The notes beneath the pieces are model-generated. The model was not told the DNA's origin, ran no database searches, and worked only from the letters and a program-made list of their open reading frames with translations. DNA of 64,000 nucleotides from Bradyrhizobium sp. S69 (GTDB taxonomy: Bacteria; Pseudomonadota; Alphaproteobacteria; Rhizobiales; Xanthobacteraceae), in NCBI RefSeq assembly GCF_009766005.1, contig NZ_LMUK01000010.1, positions 111,138-175,137 on the forward strand. Direction: 5' to 3'. This document shows positions 38,749 through 49,586 of this stretch, one piece after another. Within the stretch, counting starts at the first letter, position 1. Every line of letters starts with the position of its first letter. Both the position numbers and the translations under genes were made by a program.

Positions 38749-39075
38749 TCACTTGACCGACGAGAACGAGGTCGGCACCAGCAACTGGTTGACGATGTTG
38801 CCGACGATCTGGCCGTCTGCCTCGGTCTTGGCGCGCGCTGAAATCCAGTCCGGATCGCTCTGGAATGCGGCCCATTTCTTCTCGCGATCGGCGAGCGACT
38901 CCCAGGCCAGCAGATAGGTCAGGTCCTGGTTGGATTCGCCGACCAGCGTGGTGAAGAACCCGGCCTGCTTGATGCCGTGCTTTTCCCAAAGTTTTAGCGT
39001 GATGGTCTCAAAGCGCTTCAACAGCGCCGGCAGCCGGCCCGGCAGGCAACGATAGACGCGTGTCTCGTAGATCAT
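38749..39075 (-). CDS. NIPSNAP family protein
   Basis: 108 residues, ferredoxin-like alpha/beta barrel fold: IYETRVYRCLPGRLPALLKRFETITLKLWEKHGIKQAGFFTTLVGESNQDLTYLLAWESLADREKKWAAFQSDPDW. The ending pattern WxxFxxDPxW is the family mark. The biochemical role of bacterial members is not established. An AGGGAGG lies 5 nt before the ATG. Single gene, with the toxin-antitoxin pair divergent upstream. Confidence 0.9.
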   Translation of the reverse strand: MIYETRVYRCLPGRLPALLKRFETITLKLWEKHGIKQAGFFTTLVGESNQDLTYLLAWESLADREKKWAAFQSDPDWISARAKTEADGQIVGNIVNQLLVPTSFSSVK

Positions 39076-39162
39076 AGGTATCCTCCCTGTTCTTGCGCGG
39101 CGGTTATAGCCGGTAGCCTGAAGACTGTCTTGAGGGGGTGAGCACATGGCACCGTTGTCATC

Positions 39163-39192
39163 TTGACCGAAGCATCGACAAATCGTATATAC
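39163..39192 (+). promoter_or_regulatory. Promoter of the BrnT/BrnA operon, leaderless layout
   Basis: TTGACC (39163-39168), 17-bp spacer, TATATA (39186-39191). The perfect palindrome GTATATAC covers the -10. The toxin ATG begins 6 bases after the -10, so transcription should start at or next to the A of the ATG and give a leaderless message. Confidence 0.7.
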
Positions 39193-39197
39193 AAAAA

Positions 39198-39458
39198 ATG
39201 GTTGGTTTCGATCCATCGAAGGACGCGGTCAATCTGGCCAAACACGGCATATCGCTGGCGCGCTGGGTCGACCTCGATATCTTCGCAGTGGTCGATGATG
39301 ATCGTTTCGAATACGGCGAACCGCGTTATCGCGGTTACGGACTGATCGACGGCCTCGCTTATTGCCTCGTCTTCACGATCCGCGATGGGCAGTACCGGCC
39401 GATCAGCCTTCGACGTGCGCATGCAAAGGAAATGAAACGCCATGCCTCGAAAAGCTAA
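39198..39458 (+). CDS. brnT: BrnT family toxin (type II toxin-antitoxin, ribonuclease)
   Basis: 86 residues with the DUF497/BrnT pattern FDPSKDAVNLAKHGISLARWVDLDIF…DRFEYGEPRYRGYGLIDGLAYCLVFTIRDGQYRPISLRRAHAKEMKRH. BrnT is a RelE-like mRNA interferase; the basic and catalytic residues R and H fall in the C-terminal SLRRAHAKE segment. The antitoxin gene overlaps it by 17 nt. It begins directly after a -10 box, without room for a ribosome site. Confidence 0.92.
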   Translation: MVGFDPSKDAVNLAKHGISLARWVDLDIFAVVDDDRFEYGEPRYRGYGLIDGLAYCLVFTIRDGQYRPISLRRAHAKEMKRHASKS

Positions 39459-39738
39459 GCAGCCCCCCGTCATCTTCGACGACGATAATCCGGAATGGAC
39501 CAAAGAGGATTTCGCGCGAGCGACGAAATGGCCCGCCGGGGTACGATTGAAGGACCTCAAACCGGGCGAATTGGCGCGCATTGTGGGAAAACGCGGGCCA
39601 CAGAAAACGCCAACCAAGGTCGCGGTATCGATCCGTCTCAGCCCGGAGGTCGTAAAACATTTCAAGGCCAAAGGCCCCGGCTGGCAGTCGCGGATCGATG
39701 ATGCCTTGCGCAAGATCGCAAAAAAGAAGGCGGGCTGA
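39442..39738 (+). CDS. brnA: BrnA family antitoxin
   Basis: 98 residues. The C-terminal half is a ribbon-helix-helix domain (KVAVSIRLSPEVVKHFKAKGPGWQSRIDDALRKIAKKKAG), the BrnA DNA-binding type, which with BrnT represses its own promoter. The N-terminal half (IFDDDNPEWTKEDFARATKWPAG) is the toxin-neutralising part in relatives. It overlaps brnT and is convergent with pyrG (6-bp gap). Confidence 0.92.
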   Translation: MPRKAKQPPVIFDDDNPEWTKEDFARATKWPAGVRLKDLKPGELARIVGKRGPQKTPTKVAVSIRLSPEVVKHFKAKGPGWQSRIDDALRKIAKKKAG

Positions 39739-39744
39739 TTCGAG

Positions 39745-41388
<1,644 letters not shown>

Positions 41389-41542
41389 TTAATGCCAGTG
41401 GCATGATTCGCCAAAACGAATCGCGCCCCGCGCCAAACATTCGGCCGGGCTGTGGGTGACGTGAAAACTGAAGTATTGTCAGGACATTGATGGGGTCTGC
41501 TCATGCAGGACGCTAGATGCGATCCTGCATGGCCACCAAGCT

Positions 41543-41929
41543 TTATTGGGACTTCGGCGCTTCCGGGCCTGACGGAGCCGGTGGATTCGCCGGCTGGTCG
41601 GACTTCTTCAGCGAATCCAGCACACCGCCGCTGGTCGGCGCGATCGGGGTCGGGCCGCCGGCCGGCTGCGACTGCGACGCCGGCGTGCCCAGGATCGAGG
41701 TCGGGGCGCGGTTGTAGCTCGCGAGCCAGTTCAGAAACAGGCTGGTGACGAAGAAGCCGACCGCCAGGATGGCCGTAGTGCGGGACAGCAAATTGGCGGT
41801 GCCGCGGCTCGACATGAAGCCGGCGCCGCCGCCCATGCCAAGGCCACCGCCTTCGGATTTCTGCAGCAGCACGGTCGCGATCAGAACCGCGACGATCATG
41901 AGGTGGACGACGATAACGACAGTCTGCAT
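41543..41929 (-). CDS. secG: Preprotein translocase subunit SecG
   Basis: 128 residues. Two membrane spans (residues 3-24, VVIVVHLMIVAVLIATVLLQ, and about 53-72) flank the conserved cytoplasmic loop KSEGGGLGMGGGAGFMSSRGTANLLSRTTAILA. A Pro/Ser-rich tail of about 50 residues follows, usual in alphaproteobacteria. It stimulates SecYEG export. The ATG of QTVVIV has GGAAGG upstream. The order tpiA-secG-pyrG on one strand is the usual alphaproteobacterial arrangement. Confidence 0.95.
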   Translation of the reverse strand: MQTVVIVVHLMIVAVLIATVLLQKSEGGGLGMGGGAGFMSSRGTANLLSRTTAILAVGFFVTSLFLNWLASYNRAPTSILGTPASQSQPAGGPTPIAPTSGGVLDSLKKSDQPANPPAPSGPEAPKSQ

Positions 41930-42258
41930 TGCTACCTTCCGTCGCAAACCAACGTGGCCGGGGAGCCGGCTGCATCAACGGGCTTGCGGGATTTGAATTC
42001 GCGGCGGTGTTACACGATCGGACCGGGCATTGTCACCCCCCGCGCGATCAGCACCAGATAGTTGCTTTACGGCCTTTTCGCGAGTGCGCTAGAGCCCAGT
42101 TCCGATGGAATCGGAGCTGGGCTCTAGTCTTTTGTTTTGACGCGTTTTCTTCACGCGAACCGGTGCCCACTTCGCTCGAAAACGCTCTTCGGGGGCAAAA
42201 ACAGCGCCACCGGCGGTATTTTTACAACTTATGATGTCTAACTGAGGAAAAGACAATC
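41930..42258. other. Intergenic region between tpiA and secG
   Basis: 329 bp without a supported gene. It holds the GCGTTTTC repeat copy listed separately. Short open frames on both strands show no family features. A promoter for secG-pyrG is expected, but I cannot place its boxes. Confidence 0.6.
42089..42186. repeat. Dispersed 'GCGTTTTC…AAAACGC' repeat, copy 2
   Basis: Hairpin with 18-bp arms starting CTAGAGCCCAGTTCCGAT (one mismatch, 3-nt loop, 42089-42127), then TTTTGACGCGTTTTCTTCAC, GCGAACCGGTGCCCACTTCG and CTCGAAAACGC. Same two-part layout and orientation as 11151-11245; the hairpin sequences differ but the tail is nearly identical. Confidence 0.8.
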
Positions 42259-43020
42259 CTACGACGGACAACCCTGTGCAATCGCGAGGAAATCCGATGC
42301 CTTCAGGCTGGCGCCGCCGACCAGCGCGCCGTTGACGTTGGCCACCGCCATCAGTTCGGCCGCGTTGGAGGGTTTCACCGAGCCGCCATAGAGGATGCGG
42401 ATCCGGGGCCCCTCGTCCTTGAACCGCGATGTCAGGCAGTCCCGGATGAAGCGATGAACCTGCTCGACATCGGAGGCCGTCGGCGTCAGCCCGGTACCGA
42501 TCGCCCAGACCGGCTCATAGGCCACCACCAGATTAGCTGCCGTGATGCCGTCAGGCAGCGATCCCGCGAGCTGGCCGCCACAAATATCGAGCGTCTTGCC
42601 GTGATCGCGCTGCTGCTGGGTCTCGCCGATACAGACGATGGCAACGAGACCGGCGCGCCAGCAGGCCTCCGCCTTCAGCCGCACCAGCGCGTCACTCTCG
42701 CCATGATCGGCGCGGCGCTCCGAATGGCCGACGATGATGGCGGTGGCGCCGGCATCCGCCAGCATTTCGGCCGAGAGGTCGCCGGTATGGGCGCCCGAGA
42801 CCTTGGGATGGCAATCCTGGGCACCGATCGCCAGCGTTTTGACCCCGCGTGCTCGATCCGCGAAGCCGGCGATCAAGGTCGCCGGCGGGCAAACCAGGAG
42901 ATCGGCCTTGGCAGCGAAGCCCGCGGCGCCGGCACACATCGCGTCGAATTCCGCGATGGTGGCCTTGAGGCCGTTCATTTTCCAGTTGCCGGCAATCAGC
43001 GGCCGGATGGCGTCGGTCAT
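42259..43020 (-). CDS. tpiA: Triose-phosphate isomerase
   Basis: 253 residues. It interconverts glyceraldehyde-3-phosphate and dihydroxyacetone phosphate. Visible: the N-terminal [19 protein letters not shown] with catalytic Lys, the electrophile His in IIVGHSERR, the catalytic Glu in [12 protein letters not shown] and the phosphate loop [16 protein letters not shown]…GALVGGASL. The ATG before [13 protein letters not shown] was chosen; the frame is open for 128 codons upstream with no family similarity. Confidence 0.97.
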   Translation of the reverse strand: MTDAIRPLIAGNWKMNGLKATIAEFDAMCAGAAGFAAKADLLVCPPATLIAGFADRARGVKTLAIGAQDCHPKVSGAHTGDLSAEMLADAGATAIIVGHSERRADHGESDALVRLKAEACWRAGLVAIVCIGETQQQRDHGKTLDICGGQLAGSLPDGITAANLVVAYEPVWAIGTGLTPTASDVEQVHRFIRDCLTSRFKDEGPRIRILYGGSVKPSNAAELMAVANVNGALVGGASLKASDFLAIAQGCPS

Positions 43021-43331
43021 ATGACATTCCCGCGATCGTGTGACGTCGGTATCAGCTAGCAGAGCCGCGGTGCCTATTCCAGAGAACAGTCTTGCTACAT
43101 CCCCGCCAAGATGGCGACGTCGCAACGGCCAATGCCCGTGACTCAACGCGTGGGCATCACAAACAAGTGTTGGAGGAACGCAATTGTTGGAGCAACGACC
43201 GACGCACCATTCTCCAAAAACGTCGACCAGAGTCTTGTTTTGTAGATTTTTTGGTAACTGGACCGATTGTCGCGGCATCTGGGATGGCACGTCAATTGCT
43301 TGTTTGCGAACACCATCAAGGAGTTCGCATT

Positions 43332-44966
43332 TTGGTTCACGATCCGCGCTTGAATAAAATCTCACGCCGTACGGCTCTGGCTTTGCCGCTTGGGTTGGTC
43401 GCATCCTCCAGCACGATCTTCAACAATTTGGCCAAGGCCGATCAGCCGGTGCGAGGCGGCACGATGGTGATGATCGTGCAGCCCGAGCCTTCGACGCTCG
43501 CCCATTACGCCGTGACCGCCGGCAATATCCCGCCCATCGCCACGCAGATCTATGAAGGTCTGGTGACCTACGACTGGGATCAAAATCCCCAGCCCAATCT
43601 CGCAACCTCCTGGGAAATCGCGCCCGACGGTAAATCCATTACCTTCAAGCTGCGCGAGGGCGTCGTGTTTCACAACGGCAAGCCTTTCACAAGCGCCGAC
43701 GTCCAATTCTCCTTCATGGAGATCTTGAAGAAATATCACCCCATTGCACCGCTCCTGCTTGCCGAACTAACCGGCGTCGACACCCCGGACGAAAAGACCG
43801 CGGTTCTGCTGCTCGCCAATCCCGCGCCCTATCTCATGAAGGGGCTCGCGGGGCGCGACCTGCCGATCATGTGCAAATCGGTTTTCGAGGGAACGCAGAT
43901 CTTGCAGAATCCATCGGCCAACAAGCCGATCGGCACCGGGCCGTTCAAATTCGGCCAATGGGACCGCGGGCAGTTCGTGCGGCTCGACCGCAATGAAAAA
44001 TACTGGAAGCCGGGACTGCCCTATCTCGATCATATCATCGCGCGTTTCATTCCCGATGCCGCGACGCGCTCTGCCGCGCTCGAAACCGGCGAGGCACATT
44101 TCGCCGGCTACAGCGCCGTCAACTACGCCGATCTGGCGCGGATGAAAACCAACCCGACGCTCGATACGACGATGAAAGGCTATGAGATGACGCCCGCCTT
44201 GAGCGTGCTCGAGCTCAATGCCAAACACGCCCCGCTCGACAAAAAGGAAGTGCGCCAGGCCATCGCTTACGCGATCGACCGCAACGTGATCCTGCGCGAT
44301 GTCATGTATGGCTACGGCAAGCCAGCCACCGGCCCGCTCAGCAGCCTGTTCAAGACCGTCGGGTTCTATACCGACGATGTGCACAAATATGACGTGCCCG
44401 ACCGTCTCGACATTGCCAACAGACTGCTCGACGGCGCGGGCCTGCCGCGCGGCGCCAACGGCATGCGCTTCGGCATGCATCTCGAAGTCAATTCATTCGG
44501 CGAGCAATGGCTGCGCCAGGCCGAATATCTCAAACAGGCGCTTGCGATCGTCGGGATCGATCTGACGCTGCGCTCGGAAGACACCGCCACCTGGTTGCGG
44601 CGCGTCTATACCGAGTACGATTACGATATTAACGAGCCCTTCCTGAGCCAGGGTGTCGATCCGGTCTATGGCCTCAACAAGCAATATCTGGCGTCGCAGA
44701 TCAGAAAAGGCGTGACCTTCGTCAACGACAGCTTTTATGCCAATCCGGAATTCGACGGCATTCTCAACGAGGCGATGCGCGAACAAGACCACGACAAGCG
44801 CGCCGTGCTGTACAAGAAGGCGCAGCAGATTCTGGCCGAGGATTGCCCGCTGGTCTGGCTGATCGACGTGCAATATGTCTCGGTCTTCAACCGAAAGCTT
44901 CACGATCACACCACCGGGCCGCTCGGCACGCAGCAGGCTTTCGAACGGGCCTGGCTGGAAACCTGA
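43332..44966 (+). CDS. ABC transporter substrate-binding protein, family 5 (oligopeptide/nickel type)
   Basis: 544 residues. A twin-arginine-like export signal is present ([20 protein letters not shown]). The SBP_bac_5 fold follows: [73 protein letters not shown], and [25 protein letters not shown]. Start: a TTG with AAGGAG 8 nt upstream is the best choice; the open frame continues 80 codons further up without family features, and a TTG six codons downstream is also possible. First gene of a six-gene operon. Confidence 0.9.
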   Translation: MVHDPRLNKISRRTALALPLGLVASSSTIFNNLAKADQPVRGGTMVMIVQPEPSTLAHYAVTAGNIPPIATQIYEGLVTYDWDQNPQPNLATSWEIAPDGKSITFKLREGVVFHNGKPFTSADVQFSFMEILKKYHPIAPLLLAELTGVDTPDEKTAVLLLANPAPYLMKGLAGRDLPIMCKSVFEGTQILQNPSANKPIGTGPFKFGQWDRGQFVRLDRNEKYWKPGLPYLDHIIARFIPDAATRSAALETGEAHFAGYSAVNYADLARMKTNPTLDTTMKGYEMTPALSVLELNAKHAPLDKKEVRQAIAYAIDRNVILRDVMYGYGKPATGPLSSLFKTVGFYTDDVHKYDVPDRLDIANRLLDGAGLPRGANGMRFGMHLEVNSFGEQWLRQAEYLKQALAIVGIDLTLRSEDTATWLRRVYTEYDYDINEPFLSQGVDPVYGLNKQYLASQIRKGVTFVNDSFYANPEFDGILNEAMREQDHDKRAVLYKKAQQILAEDCPLVWLIDVQYVSVFNRKLHDHTTGPLGTQQAFERAWLET

Positions 44967-44969
44967 GCC

Positions 44970-45941
44970 GTGCGATTTGCCCGTTATATGGGATACCGGC
45001 TGGTCACCGCGCTGCCGGTGATCTTCGGCATCATTGTACTCAACTTCCTGCTGATCCATCTGGCGCCCGGCGACGCGGCCTCGGTGCTCGCCGGCGAGAG
45101 CGGTGCGGCGACGCCCGAATATATGGACGCGCTGCGCCATAAATTCGGCCTCGACCAATCGCTCGGCATGCAGTTCCTGACATACCTCTCGAACATGGCG
45201 CACTTCAATCTCGGCTATTCTTACCGCAACGATGCCGATGTCTCTGGCCTGATCCTCGAACGGCTCGGGCCGACCAGCCTTTTGATGTTGACGGCGTTCG
45301 GGACCGCTGTGGTGCTCGGCATCATCCTTGGTCTGGTTGCCGCGACCGGGCGCAATTCCTGGCGCGACAACATCATTTCGCTGGTGAGCCTTGTCGCCTA
45401 TGCAACGCCCGGATTCTGGCTTGGGCTGATGATGATCGTGATCTTTTCGATCGGGCTAGGCTGGCTGCCGACAAGCGGGTTCGACACCGTCGGCGCCGGT
45501 CACGAAGGCTGGGCCGAGGTAAAGGACGTCGCCCGCCATCTGGTGATGCCCGCCGTCTCGCTCGCGCTGTTTTACCTCGCGCTCTACGCGCGCCTGATGC
45601 GCGCATCCGTCCTCGAGCAAACCGGCATGGACTATGTGACGACGGCGCGCGCCAAGGGCCAGACCGAGCGCCGGATCATGACAGGTCATGTGCTGCGCAA
45701 TGCGCTGTTGCCGATCGTGACGATCGCCGGCGTTCAGGCCGGCAATCTGATCGGCGGCTCCATCGTCGTGGAAACCGTATTCGGCTGGCCCGGCATCGGC
45801 ACGCTGGCCTTCAACGCGCTCCAATCGCGCGACCTCAATCTGTTGCTCGCGATCTTCTTCATGTCGGCCTGCCTGATCGTGGTCATCAACCTCGCCGTCG
45901 ACGTGATCTACGTCATGCTCGACCCGCGCATGGAGATTTGA
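44970..45941 (+). CDS. ABC transporter permease, DppB type
   Basis: 323 residues, six membrane spans. RFARYMGYRLVTALPVIFGIIVLNFLLIHLAPGD is the typical N-terminus. The EAA loop for ATPase contact is DYVTTARAKGQTERRIMTGHVLRNALLPIVTIAG, and the C-terminus VETVFGWPGIGTLAFNALQSRDLNLL is also diagnostic. The GTG start lies 3 bp after the binding-protein stop. It forms the pore with the DppC-type permease. Confidence 0.93.
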   Translation: MRFARYMGYRLVTALPVIFGIIVLNFLLIHLAPGDAASVLAGESGAATPEYMDALRHKFGLDQSLGMQFLTYLSNMAHFNLGYSYRNDADVSGLILERLGPTSLLMLTAFGTAVVLGIILGLVAATGRNSWRDNIISLVSLVAYATPGFWLGLMMIVIFSIGLGWLPTSGFDTVGAGHEGWAEVKDVARHLVMPAVSLALFYLALYARLMRASVLEQTGMDYVTTARAKGQTERRIMTGHVLRNALLPIVTIAGVQAGNLIGGSIVVETVFGWPGIGTLAFNALQSRDLNLLLAIFFMSACLIVVINLAVDVIYVMLDPRMEI

Positions 45942-45942
45942 C

Positions 45943-46770
45943 ATGTGGCAGGGTGTTGCGCGGTTCGCGCGTAATCGGATGGCTTTATTCGGCGCGGCCG
46001 TGCTGGGGTGCCTGCTGCTGCTCGTCGTGCTCACGCCGGTGATCTATCCCGACAATCCGTTCAAGCTCGCCGGCCCCGCCTTGCAGCCGCCGGGCGGCCG
46101 CTTCCTGCTCGGCACCGACACGCTCGGTCGCGATGTCGCAGCCGAGATCGCCTACGGCGCCCGCACCTCGCTCCTCATCGGTGTCGGCGCCACCCTCGCC
46201 GCCATCGTGTTCGGCGCGGTGCTCGGAGGCATCGCCGGTTACTATCGCGGGCGGACCGAAACCGTGCTGATGCGCCTCACCGAATTCTTTCAGACCATCC
46301 CGGCCTTCATCTTCGCTCTGTTGATCGTCGCGATCCTCTCGCCGTCGGTCTCCAGCGAGATCATCGCGATTGCCGCGGTCTCCTGGCCAAGCATCGCGCG
46401 GCTGGTGCGCGGCGAATTCGTCGCCCTCGGCGGCCGCGAATTCGTGCAGGCCTGCGCCGGCCTCGGCGCCAGCGACGCGCGCATCATCCTCAACCATATG
46501 CTGCCGAACTGCGCCTCCTCCATCATCGCGGTCGGTTCGCTCTTGATCGGCACCGCGATCCTGCTCGAGGCCGGATTGGCGTTTCTCGGCCTCGGCGATC
46601 CCAATGTCATGAGTTGGGGGCTGATCATCAGCGCCGGACGCGCGGTTTTACGTTCTGCCTGGTGGATCTGCACCTTTCCGGGCATCGCGATCCTGCTCAC
46701 GGTGCTCGGCATCAATCTCATTGGCGACGGGCTCAACGAAGCCCTCAATCCGAGGCTGCGCGAGCGATGA
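45943..46770 (+). CDS. ABC transporter permease, DppC type
   Basis: 275 residues. The N-terminal span (RNRMALFGAAVLGCLLLLVVLTPVIYPDNP) is followed by the family motif FLLGTDTLGRDVAAEIAYGARTSLLIGVGATLAAIVFGAVLGGIAGYYRG. The EAA loop is REFVQACAGLGASDARIILNHMLPNCASSIIAVG, and the end is GINLIGDGLNEALNPRL. It starts 1 bp after the first permease gene. Confidence 0.93.
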   Translation: MWQGVARFARNRMALFGAAVLGCLLLLVVLTPVIYPDNPFKLAGPALQPPGGRFLLGTDTLGRDVAAEIAYGARTSLLIGVGATLAAIVFGAVLGGIAGYYRGRTETVLMRLTEFFQTIPAFIFALLIVAILSPSVSSEIIAIAAVSWPSIARLVRGEFVALGGREFVQACAGLGASDARIILNHMLPNCASSIIAVGSLLIGTAILLEAGLAFLGLGDPNVMSWGLIISAGRAVLRSAWWICTFPGIAILLTVLGINLIGDGLNEALNPRLRER

Positions 46771-48383
46771 ACGAGACCGTCCTCGAACTTGAAAAGCTCA
46801 CGATCGCTTTGCCGCCCGGCGCCGACCGGGCCAATGCGGTAAGCGATGTCGATCTGGTGTTGCGCGCCGGCAAGGTAACGTGCCTGATCGGCGAAAGCGG
46901 ATCAGGCAAATCGCTGGTCGCGCGTTCGATCCTGGGCCTGCTGCCGCGCCCGCATGTGCGCGTCGGGAGCGGCCGCATCCTGTTCGAAGGCCAGGATCTT
47001 GCTGTCGCGCCGCAGGACAGGATGCGCGCCATCCGCGGCGCAAAAATCGGCATGATCTTCCAGGAGCCGATGACGGCGTTAAACCCGCTGCACACGATCG
47101 GCCGCCAGCTCGATGAAGTGCTGCGCATTCACACCTCGCTCGGCAAAGCCGCCCGCCGCGCCCGCGTGCTCGAATTGATCGACAGCGTTCATCTGCCGGA
47201 GCCTGCGCGCATCATCGGTTCGTTTCCCCACCAATTGAGCGGCGGCCAGCGCCAGCGCGCGATGATCGCGATGGCTTTGCTGCTCAATCCGCGGCTATTG
47301 ATCGCCGATGAACCGACGACGGCGCTCGACGTCACGACCCAGGCGCAAATTCTCTATCTGATCCGCGAACTGCAGCGCGAGCACGGCACATCAGTTCTCT
47401 TCATCACGCATGATTTCGGCGTCGTCGTCGACATTGCCGATGAGGTCGCCGTGCTGCAGCGCGGCACCCTGGTCGAGCGTGGCACGGCCGGCGCCGTGCT
47501 TGGCGCGCCGACCCATCCCTATACCAAGGCGTTGATCGCCGCGGTGCCCAAGCTCGTACCACCGGCGGCACGGCCGGCGAATATGCAACCGATCATCATT
47601 GAGGCGCGCAATATCACCAAGACCTATGGCACGCGGGGCCTGTTTGGTGGGCGCGTCACCCTGGCCCTGGCCGGCGTGAACATGGAACTACGTCGCGGTG
47701 AAACGCTCGGCCTGGTCGGGGAAAGTGGCTCCGGGAAAAGCACCTTGGCACGCGCCATCACCCGGCTGCTGCCGATCGATAGCGGTCAAATCCTGCTCGG
47801 CGGCACCGATATCGCCCGTCTCCCGCGCCACCGGCTCCGCCCAATCCGCAAACGCGTCCAAATGGTGTTTCAGGATCCTTACGCGTCGCTGGATCCGCGG
47901 CAACGCGTCATCGACATCATCGCCGAAGGCCCGATCATCCACGGCACCCCGGCCTTCAGAGCCCGCGAAGAAGCGCTAGCGCTGCTCGGCCTTGTCGGGC
48001 TCGACGCCTCGGCAGCGAAACGTTTTCCGCATGAGTTCAGCGGCGGCCAGCGCCAGCGGATCGGCATTGCCCGGGCGCTCGCGCTGCACCCGGAAGTGCT
48101 GGTCGCCGACGAGCCGGTCTCGGCGCTTGACGTGTCGGTGCAAGCGCAGGTGCTGGCGCTGCTCGCCGACATCAAGGCGCGGCTGCAGCTCAGCATGCTG
48201 TTCGTGACGCATGATTTGCGCGTCGCGCTGCAAGTCTGCGATCGCATCGCCGTGATGAAACAAGGCGAGGTGGTCGAAATGGCGCCGACCGCCGAGATCT
48301 TTTTCAATCCGCAGCATTCCTATACCAAGGCCTTGTTCGCCGCCGTGCCTGGGGGCAGTTGGCAAGACCGGAAAGCGTCATGA
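46767..48383 (+). CDS. Fused double ABC transporter ATPase (DppD-DppF type)
   Basis: 538 residues with two complete nucleotide-binding modules in one chain. Module 1 has Walker A IGESGSGKSLVARSI, signature LSGGQRQRAMIAMALLL, Walker B LLIADEPTTALDVTTQ. Module 2, after about residue 275, has VGESGSGKSTLARAI, FSGGQRQRIGIARALAL, LVADEPVSALDVSVQ. In most peptide transporters these are two genes. The start overlaps the permease stop by 4 nt. Module 1 has lost most of the C-terminal oligopeptide-transport tail, in keeping with the fusion. Confidence 0.94.
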   Translation: MNETVLELEKLTIALPPGADRANAVSDVDLVLRAGKVTCLIGESGSGKSLVARSILGLLPRPHVRVGSGRILFEGQDLAVAPQDRMRAIRGAKIGMIFQEPMTALNPLHTIGRQLDEVLRIHTSLGKAARRARVLELIDSVHLPEPARIIGSFPHQLSGGQRQRAMIAMALLLNPRLLIADEPTTALDVTTQAQILYLIRELQREHGTSVLFITHDFGVVVDIADEVAVLQRGTLVERGTAGAVLGAPTHPYTKALIAAVPKLVPPAARPANMQPIIIEARNITKTYGTRGLFGGRVTLALAGVNMELRRGETLGLVGESGSGKSTLARAITRLLPIDSGQILLGGTDIARLPRHRLRPIRKRVQMVFQDPYASLDPRQRVIDIIAEGPIIHGTPAFRAREEALALLGLVGLDASAAKRFPHEFSGGQRQRIGIARALALHPEVLVADEPVSALDVSVQAQVLALLADIKARLQLSMLFVTHDLRVALQVCDRIAVMKQGEVVEMAPTAEIFFNPQHSYTKALFAAVPGGSWQDRKAS

Positions 48384-49564
48384 CCTCGACCGAAGCTTTT
48401 ATACCGGGCCCGCGCACGCGTGTGCCGGGTGCGGCGACGGGGCCGCTCGCCGGTCTTGGTTTCGCGGTCAAGGATCTGATCGATGTCGCCGATGTACCGA
48501 CCGGCGGCGGCAATCCCGATTGGCCGCGCTTCGCCCCAACGCCGACCCGTCACGCGTGGGTGGTGCAGACCCTGCTCGATGCCGGCGCCTCGGTCGTCGG
48601 CAAGACCATCACCGACGAAGTGTCGCTCGGCATTCTTGGCGAGAACGCGCATGACGGCACGCCGTTGAATCCGGCGGCACCCGGCCGCGTGCCGGGCGGC
48701 TCGTCGAGCGGATCGGCTTCCGCCGTGGCGGCCAGGGCCTGCGATTTCGCGCTTGGCACCGACACCGGCGGCTCGGTGCGCGTGCCCTCGAGCTTTTGCG
48801 GTCTTTACGGCATCCGGCCGACGCATGGGCGGATCGATTTCACCGGCATTGCCGTGCAGGCGCCCGGCAGCGACACCTGCGGCTGGTTCGCGCGCGATGC
48901 AGTGACCTTCGCGCGTGTTGGCGAGGTTTTATTCGGAAGCGCCCTGCCCGCCACGTTGCCCACGACGCTGCTGGTGGCCCAGGACTCCTTCGGCTTCGCG
49001 GACGAAAATGTGCAGCAGGCGCTCGCGCCAGCCGTCAGCCGTTTGGCGAAGCTGATAGGGCATCGGCGTGAGGTGACGCTGGCGCCGCAAGGGCTTTCGG
49101 TCTGGCAACGCGCGCAACGCGTATTGCAGGCGAGCGAGGCCTGGCGCACGTTTCAGCCTTGGCTCGACGGCCATAATCCGCGCCTCGCCTTCAGCGTGGC
49201 GCGAGGCTTGTTGCAGGGGTCGAGCATGACCGACGCGGAGCGTAACGCCGCGAGCCTGATGCGGATGGAGGCCCGCGCCCGGCTCCGCATGCTGCTGCCG
49301 TCAGGCACCATCCTCTGCCTGCCGACGACACCGTTTCCGGCGCCGCAAAAAGGTCTGCCGCTTCACCAACTGGATCCCTTGCGTGAACGCATCTCTTGCC
49401 TGACCAGCCAAGGCGGCCTCACCGGCGTGCCGCAGGTCAATCTTCCCGGCGCCACCGTCGATGGCGCGCCGGTGGGGCTTTCGATCATCGGCGCGCGTGG
49501 GTCGGATCTCGATCTGCTGCGCGTCGCCGTTGCTTTCGAGGCGCAGGTCGCCGAGAAGCCGTAG
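48380..49564 (+). CDS. Amidase signature family enzyme, AMI1-like
   Basis: 394 residues. The Ser-cisSer-Lys triad is visible: Lys in GFAVKDLIDV, the cis Ser in RVPGGSSSGSASAVAA, the nucleophile Ser in GTDTGGSVRVPSSFCG. The stretch ENAHDGTPLNP…GGSSSGSA…DFALGTDTGGSVRVPSSFCGLYGIRPTHG…GWFARD closely matches what I recall of plant AMI1/TOC64-type amidases, which act on indole-3-acetamide. Bacterial members may act on other arylacetamides or amides, so substrate is open. It overlaps the ATPase stop by 4 nt (ATGA), so uptake and hydrolysis are coupled. Confidence 0.88.
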   Translation: MTSTEAFIPGPRTRVPGAATGPLAGLGFAVKDLIDVADVPTGGGNPDWPRFAPTPTRHAWVVQTLLDAGASVVGKTITDEVSLGILGENAHDGTPLNPAAPGRVPGGSSSGSASAVAARACDFALGTDTGGSVRVPSSFCGLYGIRPTHGRIDFTGIAVQAPGSDTCGWFARDAVTFARVGEVLFGSALPATLPTTLLVAQDSFGFADENVQQALAPAVSRLAKLIGHRREVTLAPQGLSVWQRAQRVLQASEAWRTFQPWLDGHNPRLAFSVARGLLQGSSMTDAERNAASLMRMEARARLRMLLPSGTILCLPTTPFPAPQKGLPLHQLDPLRERISCLTSQGGLTGVPQVNLPGATVDGAPVGLSIIGARGSDLDLLRVAVAFEAQVAEKP

Positions 49565-49586
49565 ACGGACATCCAGGAGAACAGCG

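Noticed and set aside
43021..43404. Upstream extension of the tpiA frame
   Set aside because: No similarity to triose-phosphate isomerase; it overlaps the region of the divergent ABC operon.
46008..46766. Upstream part of the ATPase frame
   Set aside because: It lies inside the DppC permease gene in another frame; the ATPase begins at its ATGA overlap.
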